A program made the translations under genes and the position numbers. A stretch of DNA of 64,000 nucleotides from Novosphingobium hassiacum (lineage in GTDB: Bacteria; Pseudomonadota; Alphaproteobacteria; Sphingomonadales; Sphingomonadaceae): the NCBI RefSeq assembly GCF_014196055.1, contig NZ_JACICY010000001.1, forward strand, positions 248,001 to 312,000, in the 5' to 3' direction. Below are positions 7,381 to 15,996 of this stretch, piece after piece; position 1 is the stretch's first letter, and every line of letters starts with the position of its first letter. The notes beneath the pieces are model-generated. The model saw only the letters and a list, made by a program, of their open reading frames with translations, had not been told where the DNA came from and did not search any database.

Positions 7381-8409
7381 ATGCCGAGCGACAGGAAGAT
7401 CATTCGCGTAACGTCGTTCGACGTCGCCGAGGCAGCGGGCGTCAGCCAGTCGACGGTCAGCCGCGCGCTGGCAGGCGACGCGTCGATCAGCGAGCCCACT
7501 CGCCTCCGCGTGACCGAGGCCGCGCGCCGTCTCAATTATCAGGTCGATGAAAACGCCGCCCGTCTGCGTCGTGGCCGCACCGGCACGATCGCGCTCGTGA
7601 TGATCTGCCGCGAGGGTCAGGATCGCAAGGACATCAACCCGTTCTACTTCTCACTGCTCGGCAGCATCTGTGCGGCGGCATCCGCACGCGGCTACGAGAC
7701 GCTCGTCGCGTTCCAGGACAAGGCTGAGAACTTCTGGGGCCACTTTCAGGAACGCCGCAAGGCCGACGGCATGATCGTCATAGGTACTACCACCAACACG
7801 GCGGCGTGGGACTATTTCCGCGAACTGCCACAGGGCACGCACTGGACCTGCTGGGGCTCGCCCGACAACACGATGCCATGGGTGCGGAGCGACAACCTTT
7901 CGGGCGCGACGCTTGCCACCCGCCACCTGCTCGTACGCAATTACACACGCATCGTGTGCATCACGTCTGCCACCTCACCGCAGCGCCAGTTCCAGGAACG
8001 CTACGAGGGCTATGCCGAGGCGATGCGCCAAGCCGGCCACGAACCCCGCCTGATACAGGTCGAATCTGGCTTGGCCCGTGAAGAACAGGGCCGCCGCGCT
8101 GCCATCGCACTGTGCGACAGCGGAGAGCCGTTCGACGCGATCTTCGCGGTCTGTGATGAAATGGCGCTCGGCGCGCTCAAAGAACTGACCGCGCGGGGCT
8201 ATTCGATTCCCGATCAGGTCGGCATCATCGGCTTCGACGGCATCCGCGCCGGCGCCTGGTCGACCCCGCCCCTGACCTCCGTCGAACCCGATTTCCAGAT
8301 GGCTGGATCACTGCTGGTCGAGCAGTTGCTTGCAAAGATCAACGGCACCGAGGGCTCGGGCCGTCGCGCTCCGGTGAAGTTGCTGGTCCGGGGATCGACC
8401 CGGGCGTGA
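7381..8409 (+). CDS. LacI/GalR-family transcriptional regulator
   Basis: A 342-residue repressor-type protein. Residues about 10-60 form the LacI helix-turn-helix (FDVAEAAGVSQSTVSRALAG, then EPTRLRVTEAARRLNY), followed by the hinge and a periplasmic-binding-protein-like sensor domain ending in the typical IGFDGIRAG and LTSVEPDF phrases. It would bind a palindromic operator and respond to a small ligand, usually a sugar. No sugar transport or catabolic genes are near, so its targets are elsewhere or unknown. ATG 7381 is used; the open frame continues upstream through gloB but lacks family character. A bidirectional terminator follows. Confidence 0.92.
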   Translation: MPSDRKIIRVTSFDVAEAAGVSQSTVSRALAGDASISEPTRLRVTEAARRLNYQVDENAARLRRGRTGTIALVMICREGQDRKDINPFYFSLLGSICAAASARGYETLVAFQDKAENFWGHFQERRKADGMIVIGTTTNTAAWDYFRELPQGTHWTCWGSPDNTMPWVRSDNLSGATLATRHLLVRNYTRIVCITSATSPQRQFQERYEGYAEAMRQAGHEPRLIQVESGLAREEQGRRAAIALCDSGEPFDAIFAVCDEMALGALKELTARGYSIPDQVGIIGFDGIRAGAWSTPPLTSVEPDFQMAGSLLVEQLLAKINGTEGSGRRAPVKLLVRGSTRA

Positions 8410-8419
8410 CTGCCTAACA

Positions 8420-8453
8420 AAAACCCCTCCCGGCGCGAACCGGAAGGGGCTTT
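8420..8453. terminator. Bidirectional terminator between the LacI gene and the F0 ATP synthase operon
   Basis: Stem CCCCTCCCGG with CCGGAAGGGG (8424-8449, one mismatch), loop CGCGAA, flanked by AAAAA on the left and TTT on the right. It can therefore end transcription from the regulator gene (plus) and from atpF (minus), which converge here. Confidence 0.75.
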
Positions 8454-8484
8454 GATCTATTCGCTTTGAACAGCGTTCAGGCGG

Positions 8485-9039
8485 TCAGTTCACCAACCCG
8501 GAAATCGCGCCATCGACCAGCGCCTTGTCGGCCCCAGCAGAATGGTTCTTAGCAATCAGGTTGCGTGCAGCGGCAGTCGCGGTTTCGGCAGCCTTGGCGC
8601 GCAGGTCATCGACCGCAGCGCGTTCGGCGGCACCGATCTTGTCTGCCGCCATCTTCTCGCGACGGCCGATCATCGCAGTGGCATCCATTTCGGCCTTGGC
8701 GACGATGGCCGAAGCCTCCGTCTTCGCATGGTCGAGCATGGCCGCCGCGTCCTTTTCGGCATTCGCGATCTTAGCGGCGTATTCCGCGCGCAGCTTTTCG
8801 GCTTCGGCGCGGAGCACCTTGGCCTCGTCGAGCTGCTTGCGGATCGAAGCGATCTGCTTGTCCAGTCCGCCGACGACAACGCCGGGAACCTTCTTCCAGA
8901 CAAGAATGCCAAGGAACACGACCATCGCCAGAGCCGCCCAAGCACCCGGGCCAAGGCCCAGCGCGGAAGGCTCGACGTGGTGCTCCACACCGCCGGTTTC
9001 GTGTTCGACGACTGCGGTCGTCGCGACAGGATTAGCCAT
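8485..9039 (-). CDS. atpF: ATP synthase F0 subunit b
   Basis: Peripheral-stalk subunit of the F0F1 ATP synthase. A single membrane segment (residues about 33-50, AWAALAMVVFLGILVWK) is followed by a long charged Ala/Glu/Lys-rich coiled coil, in 184 residues. Its start overlaps the end of the b' gene by eight bases, so the two stalk subunits are translationally coupled. It is last in the minus-strand order atpI-atpB-atpE-b'-b. The N-terminal extension with HETGGVEHHVEPS before the membrane segment is typical of alphaproteobacterial copies. Confidence 0.92.
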   Translation of the reverse strand: MANPVATTAVVEHETGGVEHHVEPSALGLGPGAWAALAMVVFLGILVWKKVPGVVVGGLDKQIASIRKQLDEAKVLRAEAEKLRAEYAAKIANAEKDAAAMLDHAKTEASAIVAKAEMDATAMIGRREKMAADKIGAAERAAVDDLRAKAAETATAAARNLIAKNHSAGADKALVDGAISGLVN

Positions 9040-9526
9040 GAGCGAGAACTCCCTTCACGGCGGCCTGCGCCTCGTCGGCGGGGATCGTCAGGCCGGCTAT
9101 GCGGCTTGCGATATCCTGCGCGGCTTCGGCGGCAACGCCTTCGACTTCACCCAGCGCGGCAACGCGGGCAGCTTCGATGCGCGTTTCGGCGGCGGTCAGT
9201 GTTTCGTCGATACGGGCCGACGCGACGGCAAGCGTCGCTTCGGTCGCCTTGGCTGCATCAAGCTTGGCGGCAGCGATCAGGGCTTGCGCCTTGGCACGCT
9301 GCGCGTTGGCCTGGACGCGCCATGCCTCTTCCTCGGCATCGGCGGCGGCTCGTGCAGCTTCCGCAGCGGCAAGGTCGTCGGCGATCTGCTTGTCGCGGTC
9401 ATCCATCGTGGCCATGACCTTGGGGACCATGCCCCGGCCGATCACGAAAAAGATGATGCCGAAGAACACCAGCAGCCAGAAGACCTGGCTGGCATAAGTG
9501 GCGGCAAGCTGTTCAATCTGAGGCAT
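9032..9526 (-). CDS. atpF2: ATP synthase F0 subunit b'
   Basis: Second, diverged stalk subunit that pairs with b in alphaproteobacteria and phototrophs. Of its 164 residues, about 14-32 form the membrane anchor (QVFWLLVFFGIIFFVIGRG), followed by PKVMATMDDRDKQIADDLAAAE and an Ala-rich coiled coil. The b' identity is inferred from its position directly after subunit c and before b. The end overlaps the atpF start. Some annotations call the gene atpG or atpX. Confidence 0.9.
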   Translation of the reverse strand: MPQIEQLAATYASQVFWLLVFFGIIFFVIGRGMVPKVMATMDDRDKQIADDLAAAEAARAAADAEEEAWRVQANAQRAKAQALIAAAKLDAAKATEATLAVASARIDETLTAAETRIEAARVAALGEVEGVAAEAAQDIASRIAGLTIPADEAQAAVKGVLAHG

Positions 9527-9601
9527 CGCGGTTGTCCGGGCGTCAGGCGGCCGGGGCGGACCCCGGCCAGCATTTCAACAATCGATGAGCTTCGTTACGC
9601 C

Positions 9602-9829
9602 TTAGGCGACGAAGATCAGGATCATCGCGACGACGAACGACAGCAGGCCGAGAAGTTCAGCAGCTGCGAAGCCGATGAACAGACGACCCTGCTGGCCGTC
9701 AGCGGCGCCAGGGTTGCGCAGCGCGCCTTCGAGGAACTTGGCAAACACGTTGCCAACGCCGAGCGAGGCAAGACCAGCGCCGATTGCAGCGAGACCGGCT
9801 CCGAGCAGCTTTGCGCTTTCTGCGTCCAT
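9602..9829 (-). CDS. atpE: ATP synthase F0 subunit c
   Basis: Proteolipid of the rotor ring, 75 residues, forming a two-helix hairpin. Residues 8-30 are the Gly/Ala-rich first helix, RNPGAADG is the polar loop, and the second helix carries the ion-binding carboxylate Glu58 in GFAAAELLGL. ATG 9829 gives the usual MDAESAKLLGAG opening. A longer frame to 9874 adds 15 residues foreign to the family. It lies between atpB and the b' gene in the minus-strand operon. Confidence 0.96.
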   Translation of the reverse strand: MDAESAKLLGAGLAAIGAGLASLGVGNVFAKFLEGALRNPGAADGQQGRLFIGFAAAELLGLLSFVVAMILIFVA

Positions 9830-9897
9830 GATAAAACTCCTTCTTCTCAAGTCTGTATGGGACATAAGTCCCATGTGTCGGTGGGTTTACGAGGTAA

Positions 9898-10680
9898 TCA
9901 GTGAAGGTTCTCGGCGTCGTTCAAATAGACGCAGGTCAGCAGGGCAAAGACGTAAGCCTGAATGCCCGCAACCAGAAGTTCGAGTGCGCAGATGCCGATC
10001 ATCAGCAGGAAGCTTGGTACTGCGGCCAGAAAGAAGATGCCGGGGCCTGCGTTCGTGCCCGAAATGACGAAGCCTGACAGCACTTCGAGCAGCACGTGCC
10101 CGGCCATCATCGCTACGAACAGTCGCAGGCCAAGGCTGAACGGACGCACCATGAACGAGATCAGCTCGATCGGGAAAATGATCGGAATCATCGGCACGGG
10201 CGTGCCATGCGGCACGAACAGCGAGAAGAAGTGGAAGCCATGCTTGGCAAAGCCAACGCCGAGCACGATGGCAAAGCTCATGATCGCGAGCACGCCGGTG
10301 ACGGTGAAATGGCTGGTGGCGGTGAACGGGTGCAGCCCGATCAGCGCCAGCGGCATCAGGCCCAGCATGTTGGCGAACAGAATGAATGCGAACAGCGAGA
10401 ACACGTAAGGCAGGTACTTGCGACCGGCCTTGCCGATGTTGGCCATCAGCAGGTTGTCGACGAAGCCGGTCAGACCTTCGACCGCCATCTGCCAGCGACC
10501 GGGGACCAGTTCACGCTTCGATCCACCCGCGACGAACACGAGCAGAACCACCGTGGTGATCGCCATCCACAACGCAGAGTTGGTAAAAGCGATGTTGTAA
10601 CCGCCGATAGCCCAGTGATCGGTGCCAAACAGGCTCTCGATCGTGAACTGGTGTACCGGATCGACCTTGCCTTCGGCCAC
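9898..10680 (-). CDS. atpB: ATP synthase F0 subunit a
   Basis: Membrane stator subunit that forms the proton half-channels against the c ring. The 260-residue protein has several transmembrane segments, and the catalytic-arginine helix is visible as SLGLRLFVAMMAGHVLLEVL. The C-terminal LELLVAGIQAYVFALLTCVYLNDAENLH is the family signature. GTG 10680 gives MAEGKVDPVHQF; an in-frame TTG at 10686 would add two residues. It follows atpI on the minus strand and precedes atpE. Confidence 0.95.
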   Translation of the reverse strand: MAEGKVDPVHQFTIESLFGTDHWAIGGYNIAFTNSALWMAITTVVLLVFVAGGSKRELVPGRWQMAVEGLTGFVDNLLMANIGKAGRKYLPYVFSLFAFILFANMLGLMPLALIGLHPFTATSHFTVTGVLAIMSFAIVLGVGFAKHGFHFFSLFVPHGTPVPMIPIIFPIELISFMVRPFSLGLRLFVAMMAGHVLLEVLSGFVISGTNAGPGIFFLAAVPSFLLMIGICALELLVAGIQAYVFALLTCVYLNDAENLH

Positions 10681-10720
10681 GCGCAAAACCCCGTATCGCT
10701 CGAATACAACAACAGCGCCC

Positions 10721-11041
10721 TTATTCGGGGCGCCGGCTCGAAATTCGGATGATGTTCCGGAACGCCACGACGATCCCCATGAACAACATCACCAATAACC
10801 CCCAGGGGTTCGTTCCCGCAACCTGGTCGATGACCCAGCCGATGAACGCGCCGCCTGCAAGACCCCCGATCAATTCCGCCAGCACGCGGTTACCCAAGCG
10901 ATAGTTCGCATCGGTTTCCCCGCCTGCCTTTGGCCGGTTGCGCTCGTCTTCAAGCTCTCGAAGGGCTTTCAGCCGCTTGTCGAGCGCGTCGATCCGCGCA
11001 TCCTCGCCGATGGGCTCGGTCCCGGACGGTTCGTCATTCAT
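10721..11041 (-). CDS. atpI: AtpI/AtpZ-family ATP synthase assembly protein
   Basis: A 106-residue protein with a charged N-terminal half and two membrane segments (about 57-75 and 80-97) of the pattern GGLAGGAFIGWVIDQ ... NPWGLLVMLFMGIVVAFRNI. This is typical of AtpI/AtpZ proteins, which sit first in F0 operons and help c-ring assembly or cation supply. It lies 40 bases before atpB on the minus strand. The 206-base region upstream (11042-11247) has no gene and should contain the operon promoter. A GGGGA Shine-Dalgarno precedes the start. Confidence 0.85.
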   Translation of the reverse strand: MNDEPSGTEPIGEDARIDALDKRLKALRELEDERNRPKAGGETDANYRLGNRVLAELIGGLAGGAFIGWVIDQVAGTNPWGLLVMLFMGIVVAFRNIIRISSRRPE

Positions 11042-11247
11042 GCCAGTCCCCTGTCAGTTGCCCGACGATAAGTGCAGCACAAACGACGGATGGCCGTCCA
11101 GAGCGCCGCCCCCTTAGGCGGGGGGTCCATGCGAGTCAACCGCCGGGGGCATCCTCCGACTCGCCTTTCGCCGCAAAACCAAACGCCATCCCTCGCGGCT
11201 GCGAGAAATGGCGGATATGCGTTGGTGTTTCGTATGCGAAAGTGCGT

Positions 11248-11649
11248 TTACGGACAACGCGAATCGCGCATTGGCGGTCCGTCGCCGCGGGTCTGCCATG
11301 ACCCGTCAGGTGCCTGATACTTCTCGCCCGGCCGGGTTTGCGCGATCAGCAGGCATCCCGATGTCAGCGCATATTCCTCGACGGTCGCTCTGTTAGCTTG
11401 CGCCTTGGTGGCATAGACCGCCTTGCGCTTGATGTTGACGTCTTCGACCACCGCGCGCAGCGCCGGGCTCGGCGGCACGACATAGCCGAGATAGCCGTCC
11501 ATCTTCTCGCCGACAGTGCCGGCAGCACGCGCGGCCGAGTATGCGGGATCGCGTGCTTGCGCCTGCGCCACGCCGGGCAACACCGCGCCGAGCATCAGGG
11601 CCATCGCAGCTACCGATCCCAGGTTCTTTCGGAACGCGGTACTAGTCAT
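11248..11649 (-). CDS. ydbL: YdbL-family (DUF1318) periplasmic protein
   Basis: A 133-residue exported protein with a signal peptide ending near AQAQA, followed by the DUF1318 pattern GTVGEKMDGYLGYVV and VNIKRKAVYATKAQANRATVEEYA. In E. coli YdbL modulates the YdbH-YnbE lipid-transport bridge. ATG 11649 is chosen because a GAGGA ribosome binding site sits just upstream; frames starting at 11664-11679 would add up to ten charged residues before the signal. It is the last gene of the minus-strand set ydbH-ynbE-ydbL, beginning 26 bases after ynbE ends. Confidence 0.88.
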   Translation of the reverse strand: MTSTAFRKNLGSVAAMALMLGAVLPGVAQAQARDPAYSAARAAGTVGEKMDGYLGYVVPPSPALRAVVEDVNIKRKAVYATKAQANRATVEEYALTSGCLLIAQTRPGEKYQAPDGSWQTRGDGPPMRDSRCP

Positions 11650-11675
11650 CGTTTTCGTCCTCATATCCCGGCGCA

Positions 11676-11933
11676 TCAAAAGATGTCCGGGTTGTCGCCG
11701 ATCGTGTTGCCCGCGTCAGCCGCGAGCCGGTACACGACCTCCTGCTTGATGTTGATGTTAAGCTCGATGACGATGGGCTTGTCCGGTGCCTTGACCGAAA
11801 TGCATCCCCCCACGCCAAAGCTTGCCACCAACGGCAGCGCAAGCAGGCAACGCCGCCACAATCGTGATTTGCTATCCCTCATGCGCAAGACGGTCGCAGG
11901 AACGGCAGATCGGGTCAATTGCTCAGGCTTCAT
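11676..11933 (-). CDS. ynbE: YnbE-family outer-membrane lipoprotein
   Basis: An 85-residue protein with a hydrophobic signal ending in a lipobox-like VGGC (Cys44), followed by the short conserved module KPIVIELNINIKQEVVYRL. In E. coli YnbE is an outer-membrane lipoprotein that stacks onto YdbH to complete a phospholipid bridge between the membranes. The start ATG overlaps the ydbH stop as ATGA and has GGAA eight bases upstream. An internal Met18 is an alternative start giving a shorter signal. Confidence 0.85.
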   Translation of the reverse strand: MKPEQLTRSAVPATVLRMRDSKSRLWRRCLLALPLVASFGVGGCISVKAPDKPIVIELNINIKQEVVYRLAADAGNTIGDNPDIF

Positions 11934-14900
11934 GGCAGGTTTCCGCTTTCTGCAGGCTGAATATCTTGGCGCGTTGTCGGGAGCACGACGACCGGCGCTC
12001 CGCCGTCGCGCACCCCGTTGTCAAACCGACGCGCCACACGTCCCTGCGCATCGACCAGACCCAGCGTGCGCGGGTCCTTGATGAAGGCAGGATCGTACAT
12101 CGCCTTGAACGAGGTGATGAGTTGGTAGAACGGCGCCCGAATATTGACGTTGAACTGGATCGGCAGGTTGGCGACCTGCTTCGTTATGAAGTTGCGCTTG
12201 GTACCCGCGCCCTGCTTGACCCCGCCAAACTTCACGTTGGTGATGATCTCGCCTTCAAGGTCGCCGCGCATGGCGATGGTCATCGTCGTGTAATCGAGCG
12301 ACTTCAGCGCATCGAACGCGAAGTTCGCCATCGCGCCCATGTTCTCGTAGGTCAGCGCGCCGATGTACGAGACATTGCCGCCCGGTGCGCGCGACACCAG
12401 CGAGCCTTGCTCGATCCGCCCGCCATTGGCATCGAACACCAGCGGAAACTGGCCGTCGAACGTGCCCGTTGCTGCAAGGTTGCCCAGTTCCATCTTTTCA
12501 AGGAACTTGGCGGCGTCGATCCCGGTGACAGTCAGCGTGTAGCGCCGTTCCTCCGCCACGCCGAGCCGCAGGTCGGTCGGCTCAAGCTTCAATTGCCCGC
12601 CAAGGAACGGCCAGTTCGCTTCATGTAGGCGCAGGACCTGATCGGGGAGTAGCGAGACATCGACCACACCTTCGGTCACTTCGATCCCCGGATTGATAGA
12701 CGCGACTTTCAGCTTCTGATGCGGCGCAGTGACCATGCCGAGCAGGTCGGTGAATTGCAGTTCACCCGACAGCCCGCGCACCGGGCCGAACGCGGCAGCC
12801 AGGTCCATGTTGTCGGTTCCGAACCGCCCGCCGCTGGTCACATGGCGCGAATTCCAGTCGATCACCCCCGCACCCCGCACCGTTCCCACGGTGTTCGCAA
12901 CCACTCCCAAAGCAAGCCGCGTCAGCTGGGCGGGCTGGAACCCCTTATCGAACACAAGACCATCAACATTGAGGTCCGCATGGCCGATCCCGGTGGAAAG
13001 GTCGTGGCGGATAGCTGTCCGCACAACTTCACGCGATGACTTCGTTTCGCGCAACAAGGCATTGGCGATGATGCGATTGTCCGCCAGCGTCAACGTCGCT
13101 CCCTCGGCCCGCAGGGGTTCGAACCGCGCAGGGTCCAGCCGGTCGGACAGGTCGAAGCCGACCCCGCTAAGCACCAGCGCGCCGTTGGTATAGCGCCATT
13201 GTCCGGCGGCCTTGGTCACGTCGAGCGGAACCGCCGTCAGCCGCGCCTCGACGCCCGCAAACTTGCCGGTGAAGTCATTGCCCAGACGGGCATCGAGATC
13301 GGCCAGCTTCAAGTGCGTCGCGGTGCCAGCGGGCCCCAGCGTAACGTCCACATCCTTGGCATTGAGCACCCCGGGATACGCAAAACCAACCGCGCCGGTC
13401 CGCACCGCGAGCGGCGTTTCCCCCAACCGCCCCGACAGGTCCAGCGAAGGCGTCCCGGCTGCGACCCGAAGACCGGCCGTACCATTGCGCACGATCGCGC
13501 TTCCGCCCGCCGGACACAAGTTGAGCGTGTTGCCATCGACCGCCATCTCGCCCAGCACCAGCTGGTCGAACCGCGCGCTGACGCACCGCTTCCACAGGGC
13601 CAGTTCACCGCGCGCGCCGTACGATCCGTTTACAGGCAGCCTGAGGTTGCGCACTGAGCCGCCGGGAATTGCTCCCGAAACATGGGCGGTTCCAGCAAAG
13701 CCGACTGAGCCGTCGCCGACTTGCGCAATCATCATCTCGGGTATTTCGAGAGACCCGCCACCCGCGCGCCATGGCGCCATCGTCAAGCGGAACAGCGCCT
13801 GTCCTGCACGCCCCTGCTCCATCCGACCCACGACACGCGGCATGCCTGCGCCCCCCGTGGCAAAATTCCCGGCGATCCGCGGCGGACCGCCGGACCCTGC
13901 GCTCGCGACCTGAAACCGCGATAGAGTCAGCAGAGCCGCGCCGCTGCCGCCGGTCACACGGGCCTCGGGCATCACTAAAGTCACGCCGGACGCGCCGCTG
14001 CGCCGCACTGACACCTCGCCCGCGAAACGGCTCCCGCGCTCCTCGCGCTTCAACGCGGCACGCATCTGAGCAAGCATCGGCGCGAGCAGCGTACCCGCCG
14101 ACCCATCCTGCGCGCGGGCCAGCACCGCAGTCAGCGCAGAACCCTGCCGCAATCCTTCACCGTCGATCTGCCCGCGAAACTCGGCCTTGTCGAACCCGTC
14201 GCGTGCGCGCACCGATCCTTCGACCCCGAGCAGCCCCATGTTCATCCCGCCACTGCGTACGCCGCCGGCATTCGCCTCGACCCGCCCGGTCAGTGCACGG
14301 TCGCGCCAGCCAAATTGCGTATCGAGCGCCAGGGATTCGGCAGCTAACCCAGGCAGGACCAGCGCTTTCCCGCGCAGCATCGCGCTACCAGCAACGCCGC
14401 TGATCCCTTTGTCCGCCCGCAGGTTCAGGTCGACGGTCGTCGCCCCCGAACGCACCCCGCCATCGCAAACCAGCGACGCCAGCCGCAACGGCCCCGCGAT
14501 CGCAGGGCGCTCGTCGCGGATCGTGATCTTGCCAAACAGGCTAGCACCATCGCCGACGCAGGCTCCGCTTGTAACGCGCGGTGCAACCGCTGCCAGTGTT
14601 CCGGCAAAGCCATTGCGCAAATCGCCGGCACCATCCAGCTTCAGCCCGACCTTGCCAAAATCGGTCAGCATCAGCCCGCGCCCGTCATCGACCGTCACAT
14701 CGAGCTTGGGCAGCGAAAACGGCTCATTCGTTGTGCGCGGCGCGAACAGCACCTTGTCGAGCGAGCCGAAGCTCAGCTTGCCGCGCAGGTACTGGCCATA
14801 AATCCTTGGCCGAATCAGCTTTACCGACCCGATCGTTGGCGTGCCGAAGCGGTACTCGATCCCCACCAGCATCCGCTCGACAGTCATGTCCGGACGCCCC

Positions 14901-15163
14901 GGAGCGCCCACCACGACATTGCGCAGAACTTGCGTTCCCGGCCCGACACTTTCGATTTCGTAGGTCGCCGGCAGCCCAAGCGCCGCAAGCTGCCCGGCGA
15001 TGACACGGTCGGCCAATTCGTTGCGCGACAGCCACAGCCCACCGCCCGCCACCAGCACGATCGCCAGTGCAGGCACGCCAACACGTCGCCATCGGGACTT
15101 GGCCGAGGCGCGTTCTGACGGGGACGGCGGAACGGGTTCCACCATTTCGAAACTATCTGCCAT
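11930..15163 (-). CDS. ydbH: YdbH-like AsmA-family intermembrane phospholipid transport protein
   Basis: A 1077-residue protein with one N-terminal membrane anchor (about residues 28-46) and a long periplasmic part rich in beta strands and Gly/Leu/Asp repeats. It is expected to form a grooved beta-rich tube like other AsmA-type proteins (TamB, YhdP, YdbH). The C-terminal third contains LNVDGLVFDKGFQPAQL and IEQGSLVSRAPGGNVSYIG, phrases I associate with the YdbH family. It is the first gene of the minus-strand ydbH-ynbE-ydbL operon, and the conserved partners strongly support the call. The proposed role is moving glycerophospholipids to the outer membrane. Confidence 0.85.
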   Translation of the reverse strand: MADSFEMVEPVPPSPSERASAKSRWRRVGVPALAIVLVAGGGLWLSRNELADRVIAGQLAALGLPATYEIESVGPGTQVLRNVVVGAPGRPDMTVERMLVGIEYRFGTPTIGSVKLIRPRIYGQYLRGKLSFGSLDKVLFAPRTTNEPFSLPKLDVTVDDGRGLMLTDFGKVGLKLDGAGDLRNGFAGTLAAVAPRVTSGACVGDGASLFGKITIRDERPAIAGPLRLASLVCDGGVRSGATTVDLNLRADKGISGVAGSAMLRGKALVLPGLAAESLALDTQFGWRDRALTGRVEANAGGVRSGGMNMGLLGVEGSVRARDGFDKAEFRGQIDGEGLRQGSALTAVLARAQDGSAGTLLAPMLAQMRAALKREERGSRFAGEVSVRRSGASGVTLVMPEARVTGGSGAALLTLSRFQVASAGSGGPPRIAGNFATGGAGMPRVVGRMEQGRAGQALFRLTMAPWRAGGGSLEIPEMMIAQVGDGSVGFAGTAHVSGAIPGGSVRNLRLPVNGSYGARGELALWKRCVSARFDQLVLGEMAVDGNTLNLCPAGGSAIVRNGTAGLRVAAGTPSLDLSGRLGETPLAVRTGAVGFAYPGVLNAKDVDVTLGPAGTATHLKLADLDARLGNDFTGKFAGVEARLTAVPLDVTKAAGQWRYTNGALVLSGVGFDLSDRLDPARFEPLRAEGATLTLADNRIIANALLRETKSSREVVRTAIRHDLSTGIGHADLNVDGLVFDKGFQPAQLTRLALGVVANTVGTVRGAGVIDWNSRHVTSGGRFGTDNMDLAAAFGPVRGLSGELQFTDLLGMVTAPHQKLKVASINPGIEVTEGVVDVSLLPDQVLRLHEANWPFLGGQLKLEPTDLRLGVAEERRYTLTVTGIDAAKFLEKMELGNLAATGTFDGQFPLVFDANGGRIEQGSLVSRAPGGNVSYIGALTYENMGAMANFAFDALKSLDYTTMTIAMRGDLEGEIITNVKFGGVKQGAGTKRNFITKQVANLPIQFNVNIRAPFYQLITSFKAMYDPAFIKDPRTLGLVDAQGRVARRFDNGVRDGGAPVVVLPTTRQDIQPAESGNLP

Positions 15164-15249
15164 CTGCCCCCTTCTTGCGCACTACCCCCGCTTCGGCAAT
15201 GCACGGCGTTGAACGCGCAGCACATTAAGTGGTGCCCGCCGGACGATCC

Positions 15250-15987
15250 ATGGCCGACCAGACCCGACTCTTTCCTGAACAGGATGCCGAGCCATCAGCG
15301 GGCAACGGGTTCGACGGTGCGGACAACAGCGGCCACCGCGCGCGCCTACGCAAGCGTTTGATGACCGGCGGCGAAGATGCCCTCGCCGATCATGAGGTCA
15401 TCGAATATCTGCTAATGGTCGCGCGCCCCCGCATCGACACCAAGCCGATCGCCCGTTCGCTGATCCAGCGTTTCGGCAACCTTGCAGGCGTGCTTACGGC
15501 GGATGCTCAGGCGTTGGCACTCCACCCCAACATGGGCGAAACCAGCGCAGCGGCATTACGCATCGTCGCACTCGCAACGCGTCGGCTTGCGCGCAACGCC
15601 GTGCGGGAACAGCCGGTCCTGTCCAACTGGCAGGCGCTGCTCGATTACCTGCATATCGACATGGCACACCTCAATGTCGAACGGGTAAGAGTGCTGTATC
15701 TGAACACGCAGAACATGCTGATCCTCGATCACCTCGTCAGCGAGGGTACGCTCGACGAAAGCCCGATCTATGTCCGCGAGGTCATCAAGAAGGCGCTGGA
15801 AATCGGCGCTGCGGCGATGATCCTCGTCCACAACCATCCCTCTGGCTCACCTCAACCCAGCCGGGCCGACATCCAGATCACCAACAAGATCGCCGAGGCT
15901 GGCCGGATGATGGGGGTCATGGTCCACGATCACATCATCATCGGTCGAGAGGGGCATACCTCGCTCAAGGCCAAGGGGCTGATCTGA
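15250..15987 (+). CDS. radC: RadC-family JAB/MPN domain protein
   Basis: A 245-residue protein with an N-terminal helix-hairpin-helix-like region (HEVIEYLLMVARPRIDTKPI) and a C-terminal JAB1/MPN metalloprotease-like domain. The metal motif is ILVHNHPSGSPQPSRAD, with His194, His196 and Asp207. Despite the name, a DNA-repair role is not established for the family. ATG 15250 is preferred; an in-frame upstream start at 15229 would add seven residues. It is divergent from ydbH and is followed nine bases later by an acyltransferase gene. Confidence 0.93.
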   Translation: MADQTRLFPEQDAEPSAGNGFDGADNSGHRARLRKRLMTGGEDALADHEVIEYLLMVARPRIDTKPIARSLIQRFGNLAGVLTADAQALALHPNMGETSAAALRIVALATRRLARNAVREQPVLSNWQALLDYLHIDMAHLNVERVRVLYLNTQNMLILDHLVSEGTLDESPIYVREVIKKALEIGAAAMILVHNHPSGSPQPSRADIQITNKIAEAGRMMGVMVHDHIIIGREGHTSLKAKGLI

Positions 15988-15996
15988 GGCCAGCGG

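Noticed and set aside
15250..15987. radC as part of a mobile element
   Set aside because: radC-like genes occur on islands, but this copy has host-like composition, full chromosomal-type length and housekeeping neighbours.
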